NCBI RefSeq assembly: GCF_013403865.1
Contig: NZ_JABFDK010000003.1
Location: 273,851 to 337,850 of the forward strand
DNA length: 64,000 bases
DNA from: Winogradskyella costae
GTDB lineage: Bacteria > Bacteroidota > Bacteroidia > Flavobacteriales > Flavobacteriaceae
Reading direction: 5' to 3'
Shown: piece after piece, positions 1 through 9,700 of the stretch
Layout: each line of letters begins with the position of its first letter
Numbering within the stretch: the first letter of the stretch is position 1
Notes under the pieces: model-generated
Seen by the model: only the letters and a program-made list of their open reading frames with translations
Told to the model about the DNA's origin: nothing
The model's database searches: none
Translations under genes and position numbers: made by a program

Positions 1-403
1 ACAGAAGAAATGAGCAAAATTTACCGATGAAATACGGTTTAAACACTAAAATTAGAGCACAAAAACAGTTTTAAAAAAGCCATTTTCGATGTTTATTTTA
101 GTCACTTAAATGAGATGAAAAAAGGTAAAATAAAACAGAATCTAGAGCTTTAATTTGTTAGGTATAATTAAGCTTGTTTTACAGCAAAACTCTACTGCTT
201 TTTTAAATCAAATTACACCTTTAACTTAGTGTTTAAGCTACCATTTTTAAGTAAAGATTATTGATTATTAGAGGAAAATAGACTTAAAAACCCAAGAAGT
301 ATTTCGTCGATAAAATTTGCGTTTAATCAAGCAAAGACGCAGTTTAACCTTGAAATACGTATTTCATAAGCATAAATGTTTTACGAAAAATGCACGGTTA
401 TAG
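1..403. other. Left-edge intergenic region
   Basis: No convincing complete gene lies here. The + frame beginning at base 3 is open to a TAA at 72-74 and would encode about 23 residues ending in KQF. It could be the tail of a gene cut by the window edge, but nothing in it is recognisable. The rest is AT-rich with stops in all frames and no clear repeat. Confidence 0.4.
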
Positions 404-433
404 TTGTTATATTTAATAAATTGTATAGATTTG
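404..433 (+). promoter_or_regulatory. Bacteroidota-type promoter
   Basis: TTG at 404-406, a 19-base spacer and TAGATTTG at 426-433 match the -33 / TANNTTTG -7 pattern of Bacteroidota housekeeping promoters. The start codon of the next gene is 30 bases downstream, a normal distance. Confidence 0.6.
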
Positions 434-463
434 TGCCACTAAGATTAACTAAAAAGCGTGAAT

Positions 464-916
464 ATGAAAACCAAATCTACTTTATTTTGTGCTCTATTTT
501 TTCTAATGATCAGTATGGGTTTTGCTCAAAAAAAAGACGACTCTCAAAGCATCATTAGTGGCAAAGTAAATATATCGAAATACCACAGTCGAGAAGATCT
601 AAAAAAGATGAAGAAAGGTGAATTATTAGTTCTTTATATAGAGCGAATAGAAGTCATCGTAAATATTCTTCCAAATATTGCATTTGCAACAAAACCTGGA
701 GTGACTATGGAAAATCTAGGCATCCCAGATACAAAAGACAACAGAAAAGCATTAGAAGATAATATTGATGCTTCTACTTCTTATTTTGACAGTACTATTG
801 AATTTCAAAAAAAGATATTACCCTATTCTGATACCACAGATTTAATTGCTGCAATTCTTTTTTATGAATCCACTTTAAAAGCATTGCATACTTACGAAGA
901 TTACAAAAAGGATTAG
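464..916 (+). CDS. Secreted protein of unknown function
   Basis: This 150-residue protein opens with a signal peptide (basic MKTK, hydrophobic core, cleavage near FAQ at residues 20-22). ATG at 464 is chosen over an in-frame GTG at 458 because it sits at the start of the signal peptide. The mature part is charged and probably helical, with no motif I recognise. A promoter precedes it and a strong terminator follows, so it is probably a single-gene transcript. Export to the periplasm or cell surface is inferred. It has no lipobox and no T9SS sorting domain. Function is unknown. Confidence 0.75.
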   Translation: MKTKSTLFCALFFLMISMGFAQKKDDSQSIISGKVNISKYHSREDLKKMKKGELLVLYIERIEVIVNILPNIAFATKPGVTMENLGIPDTKDNRKALEDNIDASTSYFDSTIEFQKKILPYSDTTDLIAAILFYESTLKALHTYEDYKKD

Positions 917-943
917 TTAGTTTTTTTTATTATATCTATTTAT

Positions 944-982
944 AAAAACCTTGACCTGAAAAGCGTCAAGGTTTTTTGTTTT
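944..982 (+). terminator. Rho-independent terminator
   Basis: AAAAACCTTGAC (944-955) pairs with GTCAAGGTTTTT (965-976) around a 9-base loop and runs into a T-rich tract. It ends the transcript of the preceding secreted-protein gene. Confidence 0.85.
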
Positions 983-1081
983 TATTTTTATTTCAATTAT
1001 TGTTAAAATACCCGTTTAAAAGAGTTTAATTGTAGTCTAAATGATACATTTTAGTTAAAGACGTGTATTTTATCGATATTA

Positions 1082-1113
1082 TTTGTGTTTCATAGATAAA
1101 ATGTATATGTTTG
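1082..1113 (+). promoter_or_regulatory. Strong-consensus promoter upstream of the spr region
   Basis: TTTG at 1082-1085, a 20-base spacer and TATGTTTG at 1106-1113 match both elements of the Bacteroidota consensus exactly. The start codon at 1158 lies 44 bases beyond. I saw no equally good promoter between here and sprB, so it may drive the sprC-F genes too. Confidence 0.65.
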
Positions 1114-1157
1114 AACTTAATTGATTAAACGCCCTCTAATACAAAAATTTACCTACT

Positions 1158-2483
1158 ATGAAAAAAATTACTTTTACTACACTTTTCTTTCTTTTAGTGT
1201 TTGGTAATTTATTTGCCCAACAAGAAAAAGGAATTACTGGCTATAATAATTGGCTAGACACATGGACAGATTTTCAGCCTAATAAAGCCAACTACGAAGA
1301 GCCTACTCAGATATTATCTGGGAACATTTCTGAAAATACAACATTAACAAAAAGAAACACCTATTTATTATTGGGTGATGTTTTTGTTATTGATAGCACA
1401 ACGCTAACTATAGAGCCAGGTACTGTTATACTCGGAGACTTTAAAACTAAAGGAACCTTAGTTATCGCAAACGGTTCAAAAATTATAGCTGAGGGTAAAC
1501 CAACGGATCCAATTGTATTTACTTCAAACAAAACAGATAAAAAACCAGGAGACTGGGGAGGAATATTTATTCTGGGAGATGCGCCAATTAACACCTTTGG
1601 GAACGTAGCATCTCTTAATTATGGCTTCGATCCATCTTCGACCGAGAGTATCAGTTATGGTGGTGACAATTCTGAGAGTAATTCAGGGAGCTTAAGTTAT
1701 ATTAGAATTGAATACGCAGGAAAAAAGACTAAAGAATTTGGGAATTTCAGTGCGCTTACACTTGCAGGTGTTGGATTAAAAACAGCAATAAGCAATGTTA
1801 TGGTGAGTTACTGTGAAGGAAACTCTTTTAATATTTTTGGCGGTGAGGTCGATTTAACTAAGACCGTTTCTTTTAGATCAAATAAAAATGATTATAATTT
1901 TAACTACGGTACCCAATGCAATATTGAAAATGCTTTAGCAGTACGATCTCCTTATGTTTCAAGTGCAGATGGTTCGCGTTGCATGTATGTAAGTTCTTAT
2001 GACTTAAAAGAGAAAGCCGATTCTTCTAGAAAAGAAACTTTTGTAAAAGCAGAAAACCTGACGTTAGTTAATATCAGTAATGATTTAAAATATGACATTA
2101 AAATAGGTTTGGTTCAAGAGGCTATTTTTATTGGTCCAGATGCCTCATTTAATATTCATAAAAGTGTAATTTCTGGATTTAAGCCTGCTGTAATTTTAGA
2201 TGATAGAATTGAAATTAATAGTAAAAATTTAGACCGAATAAAATTTACTCGTTCTTACTTCAATAACTGTAAGGGAAATATTTTCAAAAAAGGATCAACA
2301 AATAACGATGATTTAGAAAGTTGGTATGGTAGTAGAGCTTTTGATAATGTTTATTCTAAAGGTCCAGATCATGAAACTTTTATCGATTCAGAAAACAGTA
2401 GAAATCCAGATTATAGATTAAGAATCAATAAAATCATAGCATCGAATGATTTATTTGATGACGAAGAAGAAGATGATGAATAA
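1158..2483 (+). CDS. Secreted beta-helix-like protein of unknown function
   Basis: This 441-residue protein has a clear signal peptide (MKKITFTTLFFLLVFGNLFAQ). Around residues 75-140 it has the pattern seen in many Bacteroidota surface proteins of probable right-handed beta-helix fold, with TIEPGTVI, then GTLVIANG, then PIVFTS and GDWGGIFI. The C-terminus is an acidic tail (DDEEEDDE), not a recognisable T9SS sorting domain. A good promoter precedes it, and a 12-bp hairpin separates it from sprC 120 bases downstream, so partial co-transcription with the gliding genes is possible. Related proteins are usually annotated only as hypothetical. Confidence 0.8.
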   Translation: MKKITFTTLFFLLVFGNLFAQQEKGITGYNNWLDTWTDFQPNKANYEEPTQILSGNISENTTLTKRNTYLLLGDVFVIDSTTLTIEPGTVILGDFKTKGTLVIANGSKIIAEGKPTDPIVFTSNKTDKKPGDWGGIFILGDAPINTFGNVASLNYGFDPSSTESISYGGDNSESNSGSLSYIRIEYAGKKTKEFGNFSALTLAGVGLKTAISNVMVSYCEGNSFNIFGGEVDLTKTVSFRSNKNDYNFNYGTQCNIENALAVRSPYVSSADGSRCMYVSSYDLKEKADSSRKETFVKAENLTLVNISNDLKYDIKIGLVQEAIFIGPDASFNIHKSVISGFKPAVILDDRIEINSKNLDRIKFTRSYFNNCKGNIFKKGSTNNDDLESWYGSRAFDNVYSKGPDHETFIDSENSRNPDYRLRINKIIASNDLFDDEEEDDE

Positions 2484-2514
2484 GATTAATCAGAGATAAC
2501 AACAAATTTTAATT

Positions 2515-2550
2515 CATAACATGTTTAAATTAAACATAAAACATGTTATG
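2515..2550. repeat. 12-bp inverted repeat between the beta-helix gene and sprC
   Basis: CATAACATGTTT (2515-2526) is perfectly complementary to AAACATGTTATG (2539-2550). Nested inside, 2521-2537 is a second 17-base palindrome centred on 2529. No T-tract follows, so it is not a standard terminator. It could be an operator, an mRNA-processing or stability hairpin, or a weak terminator that reduces flow into sprC. Confidence 0.6.
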
Positions 2551-2603
2551 ACATTGATAAACCCCAAACAGCTTATAGATTAAAAAACTACAACTCCTAA
2601 TCA

Positions 2604-4067
2604 ATGCTTAAACCTACTTCCCTAACCCAGTTTATATACGGTATTTGCCTATGCCTTGTTATTGTGTCCCAACGAGCTAATTCGCAGATTATAATTGGTA
2701 CGCCAAATTTAGGATTTACGCAAGCATGTGCTAGTGAGTCATTCAACACTTACAATACTACATTTATATTTTCTCCAGAATCTGCGTTAAACGCATCTAA
2801 TCAATTTTCTATTGAAATGTCTGATGCTGATGGTGATTTTGCAAACGCAACAATTATCTACACTACTGCAGCAGGGTCTGTAACCACTTCTCCAGCAACT
2901 TTGTCGTTTTCTCTTCCTGAAACAACGGCTGGCGAAAACTACCGTATTCGTATTAAAAGTAGTTCACCTGTAGCCACGAGTTCAAGATCTATTCCATTTG
3001 CTGCTTATTATAAAATTCAAGATTCTCCATTCACTATTAATAATTTAGTATCTACTGGCGCTTATTGTGCAGGAGGTAGTTATTTATTATCTATAGATAA
3101 TCCTGGTAATGAAACTAATGATTCTCCACTTCTTTATCCAAGCCTTACATTTAAGTGGTATAAAGAAACTGGTCCAACAACATCTGCTTTTGTGGCTGAT
3201 GGCCCAACCTTAGCTGTTACTACAGAGGGTACTTATTTTGTAAGGACTAACTACGGTACGTGTACGTCAGATTCTTTTTCTAATCGAGTTACAATTAGTG
3301 AAGCGATATCTGGTGAAGCTAATGCTACTATTGTTTCAAGTTTAGGTAATCCATATTGTCCTGGAGAAGGTTTCACCTCTTTAAGTACTATAAGTGGTAT
3401 CTCGTACCAATGGTATAAGGATGGAAATATAATATTAGACGCAACAAATCAAATGTATCAGACTAATGAATCTGGTACGTTTTCGGTACAAGTAAATTTG
3501 GGAGACTGTTCTGCTTCTGGTTCAATTGATTTAATAAGTGAATTGTTTGATAGTTCTATTAACGTCCCAGAATTTAATGAGATGTCAGATGAGGAATCAT
3601 TAATAGTTACTGTAACAACTACAGCTATAAATCCAGAATTTACTTGGTATTTAAATGGAAGTATCATAACAGGTGCAACGGATGCTTCTTTCGAAGCTAC
3701 TGAATTTGGTGATTATGAAGTAAATATTACTCAAAACACAGGCTGTACCACATCTATAGCGTATTTATTCTCAATAGAAGAAGCTTTAGATCTTTTTCCT
3801 GAAGTAGAAAATATTCCAAATCTTATCAGTCCTAATGGAGATAGTATTAATGATACTTGGATTATACCAACTCAATATACAAGTGGTACAAATACAGAAG
3901 TAATTATTATGAGCAACCAAGGCAAAGTTGTATTACAAACTAAAGATTACTTAAATAATTGGCCAGAAAACGATTTAAAATTAACGAGTATCAACCAAGT
4001 GTATTATTACATTATCACAACATCTGATGATAAAACAAAAAAAGGTTCAATAACCGTAGTGAAATAA
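2604..4067 (+). CDS. sprC: Gliding motility protein SprC-like, T9SS type B sorting domain
   Basis: The 487-residue protein has a signal peptide of about 28 residues ending ANSQ. Several Ig/PKD-like beta domains follow, each with a W-Y-containing strand such as FKWYKETG, YQWYKDG and FTWYLNG. A C-terminal type B (gliding-motility-associated) sorting domain begins near SPNGD at residues 409-413 and ends in a K-rich strand. Type B domains direct export by T9SS and attachment to the surface. The order SprC, SprF-like protein, SprB, SprF reproduces the Flavobacterium johnsoniae sprC-sprD-sprB-sprF operon, which is the main basis for the symbol. The stop codon is one base before the next ATG, so translation is probably coupled. 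Confidence 0.72.
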   Translation: MLKPTSLTQFIYGICLCLVIVSQRANSQIIIGTPNLGFTQACASESFNTYNTTFIFSPESALNASNQFSIEMSDADGDFANATIIYTTAAGSVTTSPATLSFSLPETTAGENYRIRIKSSSPVATSSRSIPFAAYYKIQDSPFTINNLVSTGAYCAGGSYLLSIDNPGNETNDSPLLYPSLTFKWYKETGPTTSAFVADGPTLAVTTEGTYFVRTNYGTCTSDSFSNRVTISEAISGEANATIVSSLGNPYCPGEGFTSLSTISGISYQWYKDGNIILDATNQMYQTNESGTFSVQVNLGDCSASGSIDLISELFDSSINVPEFNEMSDEESLIVTVTTTAINPEFTWYLNGSIITGATDASFEATEFGDYEVNITQNTGCTTSIAYLFSIEEALDLFPEVENIPNLISPNGDSINDTWIIPTQYTSGTNTEVIIMSNQGKVVLQTKDYLNNWPENDLKLTSINQVYYYIITTSDDKTKKGSITVVK

Positions 4068-4068
4068 T

Positions 4069-6684
4069 ATGAAAGCATATTTATTACTTCTTATATTTTG
4101 TTTCTGTTCTTTACAGACATTCTACGCTCAAGAAGATGACGGTGTGGTTTCGTTTGCTATACCAACACGAAATTCTTTAACCTTTAATCGCTATACTATA
4201 AACCCTACATTCAGTTTTGTAAGAGAGCAAACCAAATACATTAGTATCTACAATAAAAGAGAATGGGTTCAATTTGAAAACGCACCACTCACCTATTTAG
4301 CAAGTTATTCTGGTCGTTTTGGAGAAAATATTGGAGCTGGCTTAGGATTGTTTCAACAAAATTATGGAGTACTAACCACCTTTGGTGGTATTTTGAATTT
4401 TGCATATAATGCACAATTAGGGTATGATAACAATCTAACATTTGGACTTAATATCGGAGCTTATAAAAGTGGGGTTAATACGGCAAACGTCGTTACAAAT
4501 TTTGATGATCCATCCTTACAAAACATACCAGAGAATTTTCTATTAACGGTTAATCCAGGAATTAATTATGGGACTGAGTTTTTAGATTTTGGTTTGTCAA
4601 TCAATAATTTAGCCTTATATAATGTAAAAACTTCAGCGATTATTGAAGATAATCCACAACAAAGTGTTCAAGCACATATCATGTATACTGGCTATATGGA
4701 TAGCAGAGGCTTTTTCGATGAAAGTAAGTTTACAGGTTTATTACGATCAGATTTTCAAAAAGAAGAAACTATTGTTTCTGCTGTTGCAATGGTAACCGTT
4801 CCTAAAGGTATTTGGGCACAAGCAGGTTATAATACACTTTATGGAGCTTCTGGTGGACTCGGTATTAATGTTACAACCCAAATAGCGATAGAATATAATT
4901 TTGAAACCGCATTTGGTGATTTAAGTAATTATGGTCCTTCTCATGAAATCACATTAGCGTACCGATTTAAAAATAATAATTATTACGATTACAGTCGCGA
5001 GGACGAAGTGAGTAGTATTCTGTCTTCAGGTGGAAATAGGAAACGTCGTGTGGTTAAAAAGGCTAAACCAAGTGTAGCAAGTAATAAAACAACTATCGAT
5101 ACTAAAGCAAAAGCCGAAGCTGACGCGCAAACAAAATTAGTTGCAGAGAAAAAAGCGGCAGCAAAAATTGAAGCAGACAAACAAGCTGAAATTTTAGCTG
5201 AACAGAATGAAGCAGAAGCTGAAGCAAAGTTAATAGAAGAACAGAAAGCGAAAGAATTAGCTGAGGCACAAGCCGCAGCTGATAAAATAGAAGCAGATAA
5301 AAAGGCCGCAGAACGTGCTGAAACTAGAGCAATATTACTAGCAGAACAAAAAGCTAAAGATGAAGCTGATGCACAAGCTAAACTAATAGCAGAACAAAAA
5401 GCCAAAGACGAAGCTGAAGCACAAGCTAAACTATTAGCAGAACAAAAAGCCAAAGACGAAGCTGATGCACAAGCTAAATTATTAGCAGAACAAAAAGCTA
5501 AAGACGAAGCTGATGCAAAAGCTAAACTGTTAGCAGAACAAAAAGCTAAAGATGAAGCTGATGCACAAGCTAAACTATTAGCTGAACAAAAAGCTAAAGA
5601 CGATGCTGATGCACAAGCTAAACTGTTAGCAGAACAAAAAGCTAAAGACGAAGCTGATGCACAAGCTAAACTATTAGCAGAACAAAAAGCTAAAGATGAA
5701 GCTGATGCACAAGCTAAACTATTGGCAGAACAAGAAGCTAAAGACGAAGCTGATGCACAAGCTAAACTATTGGCAGAACAAGAAGCTAAAGACGATGCTA
5801 TTTCAAACCCAACTGATGCACTTGCTAAATCAATGCAAACTTTAGCTAAATCGACTGAAGATTCGAAAACAATTCAAAATGAATTATTAAAGAAATTCGA
5901 TGATATTATTGCCATAAAAGATCAGGATTTGAAGGATATGAAAGAAGAAAATGATTTGAGTGATCAAGGTATAACTGTTCAGCCAAAACCATTTAAAAGT
6001 GTCACTGCAGAAAACAATGCGCTTAGAGCAATTAAGGCAGATTTAGACAATGTAATTAAAACCCGTAGCGAAAAGATTGATGAATTAAATAAGCTTTATG
6101 ATGAACGCGTTGCTAATGGTTCGTTTGCATTAGATGAAGTTACCATCTATTACAAGAAAGAAATTAAAAGATTACAGTCTGAGCAGATAAAAGCGAAAGA
6201 GGCAAATGCACAATTAGAGATAAAATTAGAAGCAATAAAAGTAGCCACTGAAGTGGAAAAAAGAAGACGAATCAAACGTGCAGCCTTTAACAATGAAGAT
6301 GATAGGTATAGCCAAGATAGAGCTATGTTGAAAACCATAAGAGAAACAACAAAATTAGCTGAAACACCTTTAAAGGCTGAAGATTATGATTTTGGTGAAA
6401 CCCAAGGTAATAATATCAAAATATTAAAAAACATCAATCATATTGAAAGCGGATATTACCTCATAATTGCAGTTCATAGTGATGCGAAAAGTAGAGATGA
6501 ATTTTTAACGAAAGTAATAGCTTCAGGAAGAACTAACGTTGATTTCTTTCATGACGTAAACACTAGTAAATATTATATATACTATGATAAAGTTAACGAT
6601 ATAGGAAGTGCCAATAGAGCCTTAGAGGCTAAAGGAGATAGACCATATAATGGAAAAATGTCAATAGTAAAAATAGAAAATTAA
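4069..6684 (+). CDS. sprD: SprD-like PorP/SprF-family protein with long coiled coil
   Basis: This 871-residue protein starts with a signal peptide (cleavage near FYAQ, residue 20). Residues about 25-315 resemble the PorP/SprF outer-membrane barrel family of T9SS accessory proteins. A basic linker follows (KRRVVKKAK), then a long Ala/Lys/Glu-rich coiled coil. Residues about 425-577 hold some ten near-identical 16-residue units with core LAEQKAKDEADAQAKL. After further helical sequence, the last 90 residues look like a SPOR-type domain (GYYLIIAVHSDA, then YYIYYD), which would suggest peptidoglycan contact. The family assignment for the barrel and the operon position support SprD, needed for SprB-dependent gliding in F. 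johnsoniae. The linker-to-SPOR reading is inference. Confidence 0.7.
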   Translation: MKAYLLLLIFCFCSLQTFYAQEDDGVVSFAIPTRNSLTFNRYTINPTFSFVREQTKYISIYNKREWVQFENAPLTYLASYSGRFGENIGAGLGLFQQNYGVLTTFGGILNFAYNAQLGYDNNLTFGLNIGAYKSGVNTANVVTNFDDPSLQNIPENFLLTVNPGINYGTEFLDFGLSINNLALYNVKTSAIIEDNPQQSVQAHIMYTGYMDSRGFFDESKFTGLLRSDFQKEETIVSAVAMVTVPKGIWAQAGYNTLYGASGGLGINVTTQIAIEYNFETAFGDLSNYGPSHEITLAYRFKNNNYYDYSREDEVSSILSSGGNRKRRVVKKAKPSVASNKTTIDTKAKAEADAQTKLVAEKKAAAKIEADKQAEILAEQNEAEAEAKLIEEQKAKELAEAQAAADKIEADKKAAERAETRAILLAEQKAKDEADAQAKLIAEQKAKDEAEAQAKLLAEQKAKDEADAQAKLLAEQKAKDEADAKAKLLAEQKAKDEADAQAKLLAEQKAKDDADAQAKLLAEQKAKDEADAQAKLLAEQKAKDEADAQAKLLAEQEAKDEADAQAKLLAEQEAKDDAISNPTDALAKSMQTLAKSTEDSKTIQNELLKKFDDIIAIKDQDLKDMKEENDLSDQGITVQPKPFKSVTAENNALRAIKADLDNVIKTRSEKIDELNKLYDERVANGSFALDEVTIYYKKEIKRLQSEQIKAKEANAQLEIKLEAIKVATEVEKRRRIKRAAFNNEDDRYSQDRAMLKTIRETTKLAETPLKAEDYDFGETQGNNIKILKNINHIESGYYLIIAVHSDAKSRDEFLTKVIASGRTNVDFFHDVNTSKYYIYYDKVNDIGSANRALEAKGDRPYNGKMSIVKIEN
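5335..5800 (+). repeat. 48-bp tandem repeats inside sprD
   Basis: About ten in-frame copies of a 48-base unit encode the 16-residue motif LAEQKAKDEADAQAKL with few substitutions (Q to K, E to D, K to E near the end). Many copies are almost identical at DNA level, so the tract can probably expand or contract by recombination without losing frame. Confidence 0.92.
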
Positions 6685-6754
6685 TAATAGTTAAGCCAAC
6701 CATCACTTACGTCTTTGCCCCAAGAAATAAAGTGATTAATTTAAAGAAGTCACC

Positions 6755-9700
6755 ATGAAAAAACCTACTTTTTCTAGAATAGTTGTAATTGTTTTGTTTC
6801 TCATTTTGGGACAGCAAATATCCGCACAAAATCTTGTGCCGTTTTCACCTCGGTACGACCAAGCCATCAAAGGAGACATCCTTTTAATAGGAAACAGTAA
6901 TGTGGGATTACATGTTTCTAATCCTTACAATGGAAACTCTACTAATGACGGAGTAAACGCAGCGGTATATGTAGATATAGATGGAGATGCGAGTACATTT
7001 AACTCTAGTAGTGCCGATTTAGATGTGCCAAGTGATGATAGCTGTTATGTCATTGTTTATGCGGGATTATATTGGAGTGCGGTTGTTGATGGTGATGAAC
7101 CAAAATCTGATATAAAATTTAAAGTCCCAGGAGGTTCTTATCAAGATATAACAGGAACTGAAATTTACTATCAAAATGCTTCAAATAATAACAGATCTAA
7201 CACCTATGCCTATTACCATGATGTTACGGACATGCTTACAGCTTTACCTGACCCAGAAGGCACCTATTCTGTCGCTAATATTTCATCTCTAGTTGGTCCA
7301 AAACCAAATTCAGAAGGGTTATCTGCAGGGTGGTCTTTATTCGTGGTTTATGAAGATCCACTTTTACCTAGTAAGTACATCACTTCTTTTGATGGGTTTA
7401 CTAAAATTACTAGTTCTATAAATGAAACTTTCCCTGTTAGTGGTTTTACAACTATACCAACAGGTCCTGTACGTGCTAAATTTGCATTTAGTACTATTGA
7501 AGGAGATAGAGGTTACACAGGAGATTATTTAAGACTTAATGGAACTACAATTAGTGCGACTAATAATGCAGGTACTACTATTCGTCCGGGTAATAACTTT
7601 TTTAATAGTTCTGTTTCCGATATTAACCCTCTAACAAATACTTCTGAATTGTTTACCAATAGAACTCCAAATAGTTCGAACACTTTAGGGTTTGATGCCG
7701 GTATTATTAATATACCAAATCCAGGGAATTCATTAATTGCCAATAATGCGACCTCAGCAAATATTAGTTTAGGAAGTAATTTAGATATCTATTATTATTA
7801 TTTTAGTGCTTTTGCCATTGAGATTATAGCTCCAAATATAGTATTAACAAAAATAGTTGAAGACGACTTAGGAAATGATATTGGTGGTCAGCTTGTAGGT
7901 TTAGGATCCTCTTTAAACTATGTTATTGGGTTTCAGAATACAGGTAATGATGACGCTACAAACTTTACAATTAGAGATATTCTACCTATAAATATTATCT
8001 ATAATCACCCAACAGATTTGGTTCTACCGAGTGGTGTTACGGTACAAAGTTATGATGCAGCGACACGAGAACTTATTTTAGATATAGATAATTCACTTGT
8101 TCAAGAGAATGACCCTGTATATGAAATTAGAATAGAAGTACAAGTGGTTGATGATTGTGGGCAATTAGAAGATGCTTGTTCTAATATTGTTAATAACCAA
8201 GCTTTTGCTACATATCAAGGGACAATAAATCCAGATTTTACGATTACGGATGATCCAAGTTTGAGCAGTAATACGGGGTGTTTAATTTCACCTCAAGCGA
8301 CAAACTTCTTAGCTGATCTTGACTGTACTTTTGAATACGATGAAATTCTTTGTGGAGATAGTGTAGAATTAACAGCAGCTAATGGTTATGATTCTTATGC
8401 ATGGTCTACAAGTCCTACGGGAGTTCCTGTGATAGGAAATTCTCAATCGATTACCGTTACTGAAACAGGTACATATTATTCTTATAATACTGCTGTGGCT
8501 CCATGTCAATCTATTGTGCAGCAATTTAATGTGCAACTTTTTGGTTCAAACACAACAAATCCTGCAATTCCTTACGCGGATGAAGTTGTTACATGTCCTA
8601 ACGATGGTAAATTATTACCTAATATATTTCTATGTGGCGCTGACGATATAAGATTTATTCAAACAAATGTATCCGATTCTACTTCAATTATTTGGGAAGT
8701 TCTAGATGAAACAAGTTGCGACGCGGTTTCAAATTCAGATTGTGCCAATGAAAGTCCTTCATGTACATGGAATGCCATACCTAGTGAATCTGGATTGTTA
8801 GTTGATACAGCAGGACAATACAGAATTACAATAAATTACCCTGGTGGATGTAATGTTCAGTTTTATTTTAATGTATATAAAAATGAGTTAAATCCAACGG
8901 TTAATTCAACCGATATTATATGTGAAACTAACGGAAGTATTACAGTTAATAATGTGCCTTCTGGTTACGAATACAGTATAGATGGAACGAATTTCCAAAA
9001 TAGCAATATCTTCTCAATTGATACGGCAGGAACATATACTATCTATGTAAGACAGTTAGATTTAACAACAAACCCTTGTGTGTTTACTGTTCCTAGTGTT
9101 CAAATTAGAGATAGAGAATTTACAGGTACTACGACTATTACCCAACCATTGTGTCATGGAGATAAAGGCAGTATACATTTATCTGCTAATGATGCTGATC
9201 CACAATACGTATTTACGCTTTCTCAAGGTGCGACCACAGTGAATACAGTTGGTCCTATTATAGATAATAATTACACCTTTCAAAATTTAAATCCAGGAAC
9301 GTATACAGCAACTATTGAATCTGAAAATGGGTGTATTTTCACTGAAGATATTACAATAACGGAACCACCTATATTAACAGCAACAATAGCTTTAACAAGT
9401 CCTTTAAATTGTTCTGATGGTGAGATTACAGTTTATCCTGTAGGCGGAACGCCTCCTTATTATTACTTTGTAAATGGAGCCACAGATTTTCAGCCTACAC
9501 CGCAAATTACAGTGAGCACAACCGGAGTTTATAATGTTGTTGTCACAGATTCTAATAACTGTAGTACAGATGTTACTATAAATGTTGATGCTATTACTGG
9601 TCCAGATTTTACTGTAAACACAACTGATATTGCGTGTGCGGGTTCTGATGGGACAGGAATTTTAACAGTTGATGTTACCAATCCTAATGGTAGTAGTATT

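Noticed and set aside
4989..5453. Minus-strand ORF of 154 residues rich in Ala/Ser/Cys
   Set aside because: It is the reverse shadow of the repetitive sprD coiled-coil coding region and has no own signals.
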